A stretch of DNA of 64,000 bases from Brevibacillus laterosporus DSM 25 (GTDB lineage: Bacteria > Bacillota > Bacilli > Brevibacillales > Brevibacillaceae), in contig NZ_CP017705.1 of the NCBI RefSeq assembly GCF_002706795.1, positions 1,671,001 to 1,735,000 on the forward strand. The letters run 5' to 3'. The notes below the pieces were generated by a model, which worked only from the letters and a program-made list of their open reading frames with translations, did no database searches and was not told the origin of the DNA. Within the stretch, counting starts at the first letter, position 1, and each line of letters starts with the position of its first letter. A program made the translations under genes and the position numbers. Shown piece after piece: positions 16,360 through 26,800 of the stretch.

Positions 16360-19154
16360 TTATAGAAAACCATATTTGTTCTCTCTTTGTTTAAATGCTT
16401 CTTCCCCACCTTCTAGCAAACCTGCCACTTCCTTTCTTAAGTGATTATTCTCAATTGATCCTGATGTATAAACTATACTGTTATTAATAAAATCTGCGAC
16501 AACAATCTGTTCAGCATCTGCATTTACTACAAGGTTAGCATTGTGTGTCGCTATAATAATTTGTCTTTTCTCTTTTGCTTTACGAAAAGCTGTTATTAAC
16601 TCGTTAGAGATAAATCTATTATCTAAATTGTCTTCTGGTTGATCAAGTATAATTGGATAGTCTCCATCGGCTAAATATAATTTTAATATTACTGCGCCTT
16701 TTTGACCAACGCTTAATTTTGATAGTTCAGTCCCATTAAAGAAAACATTAGTATCGAGACGGAAATAATCCTGTGTTAACCATTTATAATAGTCGGTTAA
16801 ATCCTTATTTTTTCTAAGATAATCTTTTATTTTCTTATCTTGAAAGTAATTAAAAGGATCTCCAATTTGCAAAAAATCTTTAATACTTTTTATTTTTGTT
16901 TCAAGGAAGTCATCTGGTATCTTTCGACCATCGAATAAATCCTCAGATAGTTCTGTAAATAAATTTTCGTTAAAATAAACTTCAGCTTTAAAAGAAATAC
17001 TACTAAGGATTTCTGTATCCGTAGATTTGAAAGATTCAATTATTCTATCATAAGAATTCTTTTGACTTTTGTAGTAAAGCATAAGTTCTTCATGCTTTGC
17101 GCATAATTCTTTAGCTTTTGAAAAATACTCCCTTTTCTTCCTATTTAGCTCCGATATTTTTACCTCTATTTCCTGAATAGCTTTTAAAATATTATCCCTA
17201 TCCTTTAACAGATTGGCTCTCTCACTTTGCTTTCCACTAAATTGTTTTATTACCTCAGAATATTTATTTTTTTCCTGATCAAAATACTGTTTCCTTATCG
17301 AAGCATAACTTATATTAAAATTTATCATCTTAATAAGATTACTAAACTCAACATTTGGAATTAACTTCAAATTGGAATCAAAGCGCCCCTCGTTCAATTC
17401 AGATATATTTGCATTGATTGAGTCTTCTAATTCCTTTATATCTACTAAAGTACTACTACACGTTTCAACATAATCTTTCGACTTTTCAAGTTCCAAATCA
17501 AACTCTTTCAACTTTTCAATTGCTTCTGATGCTGCTTTTTCTTCTTCCTCTGAAAGTTGACCACTAAATGTACTCAACTTTGTTTCTTTATCTTTCAACT
17601 CACCTTTTTTAATTTCTAATTGCCTTTCCTGTTCTACTAAAATTTCTGAAGAAGACTCCTTTAATAAAACACTTATTTCTCCTAGAATTTTTATAATTTC
17701 TTTATTAACATTCGCAATTTTATCCTCATTTTTTTTATACGCTTCATACTCGCTATCATTTTTACCTTGAATATTAGTAAAAATTAGTTGTTGAATAACT
17801 TTATGCAGTAATTCTGTATTCCCGGCTACCTCTTCAATTTTACCTTGTGGTAAATAACGAATTTCCCCATTTTGAAAGAATCTATTATCCGTTATCTTTT
17901 TACTAAAGGTAGATTCTTCATCAAAATATTCGAGTTTAACTTCCAGATCAGGACATTCTTTTTCTATTCTTTGTACAAACGAGTTTCTATCTACGTTGCT
18001 TTTTGTTTCTCTACCTTTATTGTCAAAATGTCTGCTTCTATCGTACTCCTGATAGCAGTTAGCAATAACATCTATTATTGCAGTTTTTCCTGAGCCTTTA
18101 CCTCCAATTATCGGGGAACTAAGTTTTTATTCAGTTGTAAATCTACATTGCTTATAGAAAGTTCTTGATTTATATTATTCGATGGTATGCTAATTTTCTT
18201 TAAAGAATAAATATTTTTTTTAGTTTCAGGCTCTTCTTTTTGAATTCTCACTCGTGTATCTGGTTCAAACAATAATTGTCTCAGTCCGTTAAAAGTAGGC
18301 TCTGCCTTGATCCAACAAAATCTACCCAAATCAGGATTAAATAGTTTTCCAAAATCATGAGCATCTGATCCATGGATGCATGCTTTCAATGAACCGCATT
18401 TCCTTATAATAATTTCTTTCGAATCAGAACTTTGCCCCAGAAAATAATTTCTGCATCCTTCGCTCCCTGAAAATATAAAATTAGTATTTCTATACAGTTG
18501 TTGGCGAAATGAACCTGTTGAACTATCTCGAAGACCAGAAGCTCCATCTTGTGAATTATTACTAACAACAGTGAAAACCTTTTCTTTATATCTTTCATCC
18601 TTGTCTATCAGTTCTTTTAGTCTCTCTACATCAACTTTAAATTGATTAACTCCCTCTTTATAGCATTCTTTATCACTTGTTAAATCCGGGTTATACGCCC
18701 TCCCTAACTCAGTTAGCTCTTCTTTGTTACATTTATACCTTTTAGAACTATATTCATAACTCAGTTCATTAAGAAACCTTTTTATATCCGGAACGGATAG
18801 TTCATCCGAAAATATACAGTGCAGGTTGATTGCTTTGGCTTTTGAGGTTACAGGCATTATCCTAAACTCGACATTAGCAAGTATTAAATCGAAATTTTGT
18901 ACTCTGCCCCTCTGTTTATATTCTAAGACTTTTTCATATCCATCTACAGAACAGTAATCAGTAATTCCAACTACAGAGATATTCTCTTTTGCTCCTTTTC
19001 CTTCTAATTCGTCAACGTATTTATCCCAAATATTATTATTATATCTCTCACAATCTTCACTATTCTCGAAATTAAATTGCATATTAAGAATTGATTCTGG
19101 TGTATGGATATGTAAATCCCATTTACGCCACTGGGAACCTCCAAAAAGTATCAT
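16360..19154 (-). pseudogene. TrlF/Ppl-type PHP-domain ATPase, one frameshift
   Basis: Two frames join into one protein of about 930 aa. The first (19154 to 18108) carries a PHP phosphoesterase domain with the metal-binding WDLHIHTPES near residue 13 and HGSDAHDF near residue 265. After a single-base loss near 18110-18120 the second frame continues with Walker A (GGKGSGKTA), a long coiled coil, an ABC-type signature (LSVGQKGA) and Walker B (YPIILDQPEDNLD). This is the layout of TrlF-family proteins and of the Ppl anti-phage protein. The ATG at 19154 has GGAG upstream. If the frameshift is real the gene is dead or phase-varied; if it is a read error it is an intact single-gene defence. Confidence 0.75.
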
Positions 19155-19326
19155 TCGATATCAACTCCATTACAAATGTCCTATTTTTTATTTGTAGTTT
19201 CGACATCCTTCTGCAATCTCCTCCAAATTTCCCAAAAAAATACCCATTTATGACTATTTTTGTACAAAAAAATACAAAAAAGCATATACTCATCCAGCCA
19301 CAAGAAGGTATATGCTCTCAAAATTC

Positions 19327-19352
19327 AATTGTGGATATGTAGGGTGGAGGCG
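19327..19352 (+). repeat. Left copy of the ssrA-end direct repeat (attL candidate)
   Basis: Twenty-six bases match 33112-33137 at 23 positions (differences at 19337, 19341 and 19342). The shared block GGTGGAGGCG is the complement of the 3' end of the tmRNA gene. Both copies have the same direction, as expected of attL and attR around an inserted island. The rest of the 19155-19458 gap holds no gene. Confidence 0.65.
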
Positions 19353-19458
19353 ATTCACCTCAGATCAAATCTACAATATTCAGCTTAATACAGTTTAGTT
19401 TCGAAAGGAACCCTTTCCCGATCAGGACATCCTTATATTAAGAACGTCATTCGTTTTC

Positions 19459-21337
19459 CTATTTTGGTTCCCTAAAATACCCTTGATACTTCTCATCGAA
19501 GTTTGTGAACGAAATGCTTTTTCCTACATTTGCTGACTTCCATAAATCGTAAAATGATTTTATCTTACTTGTAGAATTCTTCTCAGCCCCTCTGTTTATA
19601 CAGGTAGTAATATATAACCGCTCGATTGCTCTCGAAATGGCAACAAAAAAAGTACACAATTCCTCGTCTGAATTACCAAAAAAAGCGGAATCTTCCAGCC
19701 CGATGAGAAATACAGTATTATATTCTAACCCTTTACTTTTGTGAATTGTCATGATAGGTATTGAATGAATACCTTTAAATCTTTCAATGGAGAGAAACCA
19801 ATTATTACATTGTGAAAATTCCTTCCATACCAATTCTATAAATTGTCCAGTTAATAATTCCAAGTAACCTTTATTGTATTGTCTATACAGTCCCTGAAGA
19901 AGATCTGGATCAAAATACTGCAATATTCCATAAGTTAGATCTAATAGGTCTTCTTTCGATGAAATAGTACTAAGTTTTTGCCGAAAAGACTCGAGATATT
20001 TGTTAAAGTGATTTTCGAGATCGATTAATAATGTGTCTGGTGTCCTTGTTGAATAGCCCTTTAATCTCCTTAATATTCCGATTAAGAAGGTCCACTCATC
20101 AGGCGATTTTACATCTGATGCAAGTCGAAATATACTTTGGTAAATAAGAACAAGATCTTCTTTTAACAAAGTTTGATACAGCTCTTCTACACGAGCTTCA
20201 ATGTTTAGATTTTTTAATGTAGAGATAATTTTATTGGTGTACTCTGCAGGTAGTTTTCTAGTCAAAATGCATATATCGTTGCATTTTATTTTATTCTGCT
20301 CCATTAAATTTTTTATTTTTTTACTGACAACTACAGCTTCGTGCTCCTCGTGAAGAAATTGCCATACTTCGGATACCCCTTCATCCCCTGACCATTTATC
20401 GTTTGGCTTTATGTCAAGAGAAGTACCTATTAATTCCTCAATGACAGGCTTTTGCAACGTAACAAGTTGCGGAGCGGATCTATGATTGACTAACATTGTT
20501 TCACTGTTTGCCGCAAAATCATTCGTATATAATTCAAAAACTTTCTCAAGAGCTCCTGCCCACCCCATTACACGTTGTTTTTTATCACCAACAGCTGTTA
20601 GTATACAGTCATCTCCCATAAAAACAACTTTTTATTAGGTCATAATGATGCCCTGGTGTGTCTTGAAACTCATCCAAAAAAATATGACCGTAAGTAACTT
20701 GGATAGATTTTCTGACTGCAGGATAAGAACATACAATCAATTCAGCTAATCGTGCAATCATTGCAAATGTAAGTTTGGGGTTTAGCTTACCATTGCCTCT
20801 AAGCATAATAGGCCAAACTTTTCTTGCAATATCTCCATATTCGGTCTCAACAAAAGGCAATTTAAATTCTGCTAAATAATAATATGTATAGAATTTATTA
20901 CGTGCTTCGCTTGGATAACCTGCGGCAATAAAAGCTTCTTTTACATCTTTTATTGAAGCAACTTCATAATTTTCTGCACGCTGTAATTCTATCGGTAATA
21001 AATTACCAAACTGATCCAGGACCGTTTTAGCAAACGCATCGTATGTTCTTGAAGCGAATCTCTTGGATAGGAATTCTCCACATCTTTCCTTAACTCGACT
21101 TTCCAAATTTTTAGCTGCATCCACTTTGTAGCTTAACGCTAGTATTTGGCGAGGATAGATACTCTTATTTGTTTGAAGTAAAAAAGCAGCTCGTTGTGCT
21201 AATAGTTCAGTTTTTCCAGCACCCGGTCCAGCCGAGACCATCATATTATTTTCCGAAGTTATTACCTTGAGAGTTACTGGGTCAAAAGACAGATTATCAG
21301 CAGGTTTCCATTCATTAGTGGTAATATATTTATTCAA
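19459..21337 (-). pseudogene. UvrD/Rep-family helicase (GajB-like), one frameshift
   Basis: Superfamily 1A helicase split in two frames. The upstream part (TTG 21337, AAGGGGGG site) has Walker A (SAGPGAGKTE), motif Ia/Ib and Walker B (IFLDEFQD). After a +1 shift in a T-rich stretch near 20615 the other frame carries motif III (VGDKKQRVMGWAG), motif V (TIHKSKGLEYNTVFLIGLED) and motif VI (FFVAISRAIERLYIT). The total of about 626 aa is in the range of helicases paired with class 2 OLD nucleases. The gene starts 17 bases after the OLD remnant, so the pair looks like a Gabija-type defence module that is now broken. Confidence 0.75.
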
Positions 21338-21354
21338 ACTGTATCCCCCCTTAT

Positions 21355-21790
21355 CTATAGTTTTGTTTTTATAACATCTGCCATCCTACTAAAAACACTT
21401 GGCAAAGTAACCTGTAAAACCTTGTCTTCTATTTGTGCGAGCATTTTCATATGTGTAGAAGGCTTTCCTCGGTAAAGAAATAGGTACTTATACCAAATCA
21501 TCATTTCTTTTTGTTGATCGGAATAGTATTGACCTTCTTTATCTTCATTTTTGAGTGTGCAAGCAATATCCAGTTTTAAACGTTTTTTGTATTCATCACT
21601 TTTTCTATCTGATTCGTCCAATTTGTGTATTTTCTTATTTGTTTTTCCTATTTTTAGATTAGGACCTTCTCCAGACTCTAGTTGTGATAAATACCCCTCA
21701 AAATAATTTTCTAGCATTAAAAAATCAATATCTAATGGTGTGCTAAAAAATACCCACCAAGTCGGTCGGACGTTGAACTGTACGATGTTT
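21355..21790 (-). pseudogene. C-terminal stump of an OLD-family (GajA-like) nuclease
   Basis: About 140 residues remain, beginning after the IS junction near 21790 with RPTWWVFFSTPLDIDFLML, a pattern of the C-terminal part of OLD/TOPRIM ATP-dependent nucleases, and ending DVIKTKL. The ATPase and the catalytic TOPRIM residues are gone; the upstream part has been replaced by transposase sequence in the same frame, giving an artificial fusion frame up to 21984. The helicase gene follows after 17 bases. The family call rests on the TPLDxDFLML pattern and the helicase partner. Confidence 0.6.
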
Positions 21791-22428
21791 ACGCTAGGAA
21801 TGACGGAGTTCGCCTGATTTTCTTCCAACAGCTCGATGATTTTATCGGTGTCATATCCACGATCGGCTATGACGTTCTTGCCCTCGACATCAAGGGTTTG
21901 CAGGATCTCGTATCCCGTCACACAATCGTTGATGTTGCCCGCTGTTACTTCGTATTTTAGGGGGTTGCCGAGTGCGTCCACCACGGCGTGATCTTGGAGG
22001 TTAAGCCTCCCCGCGATCTTCCTTTGGCTTGGAATTGTTGCCCCCTTTTACCCCCGCGCCGTGTTGATGGACACGGATAATGGAGGCATCGAACATGACG
22101 CCTTCGGCATTAGGTTCGGCGGCGAGCACTTCGAGCATCCGGTCAAACAACCCCGCTTATTCCCAGCGGCGGAATCGTGTGTACACCGATTGCCACGGTC
22201 CGTAATATTCGGGCAAATCACGCACGGCGCTCCCGAGCGGAACAACCAGAGCATCACATTTAGCATCTGCCGGTTGTCCTTTGCCGGGCGTCCGCCTTGC
22301 GGCTTCCATTCAGGCGGCAAGAAACTTTTAATTTGTTCCCATTGATCGTCGCGTAGTTCGTATCGTCTTCTCATATGAAAAGTTTACCAAATTCTTATGC
22401 CCGTTCATAGTTTGAAACACACTCTATC
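21785..22428 (-). mobile_element. Truncated, decayed IS5-family element (copy 1)
   Basis: The transposase begins at 22374 with MRRRYELRDDQWEQIKSFLPPE, then breaks into several frames; later pieces include DALGNPLKYEVTAGNINDC and VIADRGYDTDKIIELL, the DDE-domain region of the IS5 family. The right end has a terminal-repeat-like stretch (GAAACACACTC near 22415-22425) similar to that of copy 2. The left third of the element is missing: it stops inside the transposase at the junction with the OLD gene. It is therefore immobile. Confidence 0.8.
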
Positions 22429-22457
22429 ATAAGCAGAATTATAATCCCTGCCTTGAT

Positions 22458-23861
22458 TCATTTATCTACTTGATTTTTAGAAATCACAGAAGATACTTCT
22501 TTAATCCAATTACTTCTCAGTTCTTTCCCAAATGATTCCTGGTAAACTTTTGCTTTAATCTGTATCATCTCTTTTGCTAAGCCGCCTTCTAATCCTTGAA
22601 GGATTTTTAAGTCTGCATCAGATAAAGGTTTGCTTTTGGGTGCAACATAATTACGATATATAGAAGTTTCCATACGCCAAGCGTAAAATTCTGCTGAGAA
22701 CTGCTCCTTCATATTGTTTAACATCTGAATGCCTGGAACATCAAGGTCCCCAGAATAGTAAATAACGCAACTTGGGTTTGCTTCAAGACATTTTTCTATA
22801 AATACTTTAGAAGCAGTTCTTGCCTGTCCGATAGTACAAAGTAGAACTGGAAAATCTGATGGAAGTTGCTCTAATGAAAATTTGTTTAAATTAAGAAAAT
22901 GAATGGTTTCATCAACTAGATAAGAAATGACAGACGGATTTTCGATAATATACAATGACGAATATTTTGGATATTGCTTCATCTCTTCGATTTCCCGTAA
23001 ATTTAACGTACGAGGAGATGTGCCTTTAATTAGATGGGGTACAAAAACATGTGAAATCGAACTAAGATCATCGTCCAGAACGTCGAAATTCCTATAAATT
23101 TGACGTTCAAACAAATACTCTGGCATGACTGTCGTATCGTTATCAACATTTCCGCTTAGTTTTAGGCTTTGGCTATTTATATCATTAAGGGCACTCCATA
23201 ATAATCTTCCTAATGCATTTGTTTTATCGAAGGCATGTGAATCCTCAGTAACATAAGCAGCGAACATAGGTAATCTAATTTTGCCAGTAGAGATTCCACG
23301 TTCTTTAAGCATCTCGTCTTTTCTCATGAGCAAATGCCATAAGGCACTCAAACATGTTAACAATTCTGAATAGGCATTCGTTTCTCTGTCAAAAACCGTT
23401 CTCAAAACCCTATAACCTTTGGCTTCTCCTTCCTTCAATCTTTGAAACCAGTTAAATGTCTTTTGAATAAAATTTTCAAGATCAGTATTTGAGATATTGA
23501 ATTGGGTAATAAAATCTCGTTCTACTCGAACAAAAAGATTCGTCCAAGCCGATAGTCTTAAGTCTTTTTGTTCGCGTTTGGTGGAAAGTTGACAGCCGTA
23601 GTATAACTCCAACAATTCAAGCAGTGAAGCCGAGTATCCTGCTTCTATGGCCGCTTTTTCAAAGGCGGCGGCTGGGAAACGAGGTCCCTTGTAGCGAACG
23701 CCAAGAAAACCGCGTAGAGCTTTTTCCTCTTCTCCGGTGGGCCGCATTTGCACCGTGCCGAATGCCCCATAACTTTCAAACTTCTTACGATACAAGTCGA
23801 AAAGGCGGCCAAAGCCGCCGCTGCGCCGAAAAATCTCCACAAGTTGCCTGTTATCCTGCAT
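22458..23861 (-). CDS. jetD: Wadjet JetD: TOPRIM nuclease subunit (DUF2399/TIGR02679)
   Basis: 467 aa, last gene of the Wadjet operon; JetD is the subunit that cuts circular DNA after the SMC complex has tested its size. The C-terminal TOPRIM domain shows the conserved glutamate in YIIENPSV (about residue 307) and the DxD motif in YYSGDLDVPG (about 371-374). The ATG overlaps the end of jetC by 11 bases and has GAGGAG upstream. Oddly, base composition changes within the gene: the first 75-80 codons are GC-rich like the rest of the operon and the remainder is AT-rich. The reading frame is intact across the change. Confidence 0.88.
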   Translation of the reverse strand: MQDNRQLVEIFRRSGGFGRLFDLYRKKFESYGAFGTVQMRPTGEEEKALRGFLGVRYKGPRFPAAAFEKAAIEAGYSASLLELLELYYGCQLSTKREQKDLRLSAWTNLFVRVERDFITQFNISNTDLENFIQKTFNWFQRLKEGEAKGYRVLRTVFDRETNAYSELLTCLSALWHLLMRKDEMLKERGISTGKIRLPMFAAYVTEDSHAFDKTNALGRLLWSALNDINSQSLKLSGNVDNDTTVMPEYLFERQIYRNFDVLDDDLSSISHVFVPHLIKGTSPRTLNLREIEEMKQYPKYSSLYIIENPSVISYLVDETIHFLNLNKFSLEQLPSDFPVLLCTIGQARTASKVFIEKCLEANPSCVIYYSGDLDVPGIQMLNNMKEQFSAEFYAWRMETSIYRNYVAPKSKPLSDADLKILQGLEGGLAKEMIQIKAKVYQESFGKELRSNWIKEVSSVISKNQVDK

Positions 23862-26800
23862 TGCGGGAATGCTCCTCGATACTTTGCTCTAGCGATAGAT
23901 GATGTTTTTCTTTGCCGTCCCAATAGTAACGTGCAACAGCGAGCACAGGGGAATCCACAGAGCGAAGAATTTGAGCAATGGAGAGTTCATCTACCGTTTC
24001 GTAACAGCCCCACAGCACCTGGGAGTTCATAATATAATCGAACTCAAAATCGTGTACGAGCTGGAACATCTGCGCAATATTTTCGCTGTCGATGCCCGCA
24101 AACGCTTCATCCAATGAAATGATACGTGGCGCATCAGGCGCGGCGTACGAATATTTGGCCGCTATCGCCGCAAACAAAGGCGAGTAGATGCTCATGGCCT
24201 TTTCCCCGCCGCTGAGCTCCCCGAACACCTTGTTCGTAAAGCGCTCCTCTGGAATACCCTTGCGCGTGATGAACATGTCAAAACGGAACCATCTACGATA
24301 ATCCAGCGCATTCTTCATTTCTTCAAACATGGAGAAACTCGCGTCGTCCTTGCACTTTTTGCGTGCTTCATTGATTTTGGACATGAAGTGCAGGCGTACT
24401 TTTTCCTTTTGCGACGGCGTCAAATAGATGGACTCTTTAGACAAGTACGACAGCAACTCCGTTGTCGAAATTTGGTCTTCTTCTTTGCTTGTGAGAGGAA
24501 CCCATTCGAGCCGCATCTGGATGGTGCCCGTCACACGCTGCAGCATCACGTTCGCGTCTTGTTCCCAACGCTTCGCGGCCCGCACTTTCTCATGGATCGC
24601 AGTACCGACGACATCAATGAGCACCTTTTCAAACAACTTCTGCTCCTCTTCCTGAATATGTTGTGAGATGAGCTTTAATTGATCATCCACATCACGGTGT
24701 ACTTCACGCGGCGTGCTCTCCACATGCTGGGGCAAAAAGACCAGGAATTGCCGCGAGCAGTGCTGTTCAAGGATCTGCCAGGACGGGGCTTCCTTGTCTT
24801 TTGCCTGAATCTCAAGCTGGATCGTGCGACGCGACTGCTTTAGATTGTAATCCGCAAGTTCGCGCTGCGCGTGGCCTTCTGCATCTTTTAGCGCCGAAAG
24901 CACCACATCCGACGAAAGTGCCTTGCACGTTTCCTCCAGCGCCTTCACTACCTGGGAAGCACTCTGCGGAGGACATACAAAACCGAGAGACAGCTCCTCT
25001 TGATACAATTTCGTCCACGCATTCAAAAGCCTCAGCCGCTCTTCCATTTGCGGCTGTTCTTTCTCATGATTCTCAGCAAGTGTACGGATGTTAATTTCTG
25101 CTTCAGTAATTTGTTTTCTATAATCTTCCAATAGCTGATCTGCCGCCTGGGCCGCCTTTCTTGCTTCCTCGATCTCCTGTTTCACGTCTGTATCACCGAG
25201 ATCCTCAATCCGCTCGAGATACATCGCCTCCAGCGATTTGTTCCTGGCAATGCTCCGCTCAAGATCCGTTTTCTCATCGGTAAGGAATTCATAATAATCA
25301 ACCAAACGTTCTTTCTCTGCTGTAAGGTCAGATAGCGATTTAATCTCAGCAAGCCACGCGGTGTGGGCCACGCGAAGCTCAGCGAGCATTTCTTTGTAGC
25401 GTGCAATATCGCCGAGCGCTTGTTGATAGCTGGCGTGCGTAAGCGGGAGCTCCAGTTCCTGCGCTACATAATGGAGCGCATTGCGCGCGACTTGGGTCTC
25501 GTTGCGATACACACGCAGATCGTTTTGGAGCCGTTCCAATAAGGAGAGCTGGGCGACACGCTCCCGAGTCTTGTTTTCATGGCAGGCAAGGGAATCCTTT
25601 AGCCCCTCGAGAGACGGGAACATATCCCGCTCCATATGAAGCAGGCTCTGCTGCTTTTCCACGGAAAAGCGTTTAGATTCCAGATTGTCTTTTTTGTGAA
25701 TGAGTTCTTCACATAACTTTTGCAGTTCTTTCAACCTGCGTGCCTGAATTTGTTCCCGCGCGGATTTTCCGATGTACGCATCCTCGTATCGAGGCGCCAG
25801 CCCCCCGACCATGCCGCTGCGGAATTCACCCGTTTCAAGCACATATCCTTCCTCATGGGGAACAATGGATATAGTTTGCAGCACGGCGCGGATGTCAGCC
25901 TCGGAGAGCCCGTTTATCGGTGTCGAGCGCATGTAAGTCAGCAGATTTTCTTCTTTATAAGAGCCTGTTTGTACTACGGTCATGGAAGCGGCAACCATCG
26001 AACGATCGCTTTCATGCACCACAAGGGCCGTTAGAAAGCCCGCGCGTGTAATAGCGCCTTCGATGGCTTCTTTCACGGACGGCTCTATGTTTTCCATAAA
26101 TTCAACTGTTTCATAAAAATAAGCGGCGCGGATGTTCTGTGCGCGCAAACGCTCCATTTCCACCACCTCAGAAGCGGTAAGATCGGGCTCTATCTCCGTT
26201 TGCGCAGACAGCTCTTCCACCTTTGTTTCCGTTTCCTCAATTTGCTTTTGTAGAAGACCAATGGAGGCCGTAAGGTTTGCTCGCTCTTCTTGAAGTGCGC
26301 CGAGGCGCTTGTTGTACAAAACGTTTAACCAATCCGTAACCGCCGCAGGGGAGGAGTCATCCAGAAGGTCGCCAACCCCTTGCAGTATTTCCTTTGCTTC
26401 GAGAAACTCGGTAGGCTGAACCTGTAATTGTTGTGCACCTTCTGCCCATTCTATAACGGCGTGTTCGACCGAGGCGGCACATTCGGCAATTTCTTTCTCC
26501 AAGGCACGAATCTCTGCCTCGATTCCTTCTTCGCGTTCTTCTTCGACCGCCACATGTCGCTGCATCCGATCCTCGTGTTCGAGGCGAGATTGCAAGGAAC
26601 GAAGTTGACTCGCAATGTCCTGCACCTTGCCGTGATGCCCCTGAAGGGTTTCTTGCCAATTTTTAAATCCCGCGTCTGAGAAACTTTCGAGACTGGATTC
26701 GAAGTGCTGACTCAAGGCGGTGTGGGGCAAGAAATAGGCCTCATCCGCTAGCGACTCCATCTCCGAAAGCGCATCCTCGCGGCTTTTAGCAGCTTTGTAT

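Noticed and set aside
19241..19325. A-rich stretch with short repeats near the left att copy, considered as a CRISPR or origin
   Set aside because: No regular spacer-repeat pattern; the near-palindrome AGCATATAC/GTATATGCT is better explained as a transcription terminator-like hairpin upstream of TrlF.
22061..22345. Plus-strand open frame of 94 codons opposite the transposase
   Set aside because: It is the antisense shadow of the IS5-family transposase and has no ribosome site.
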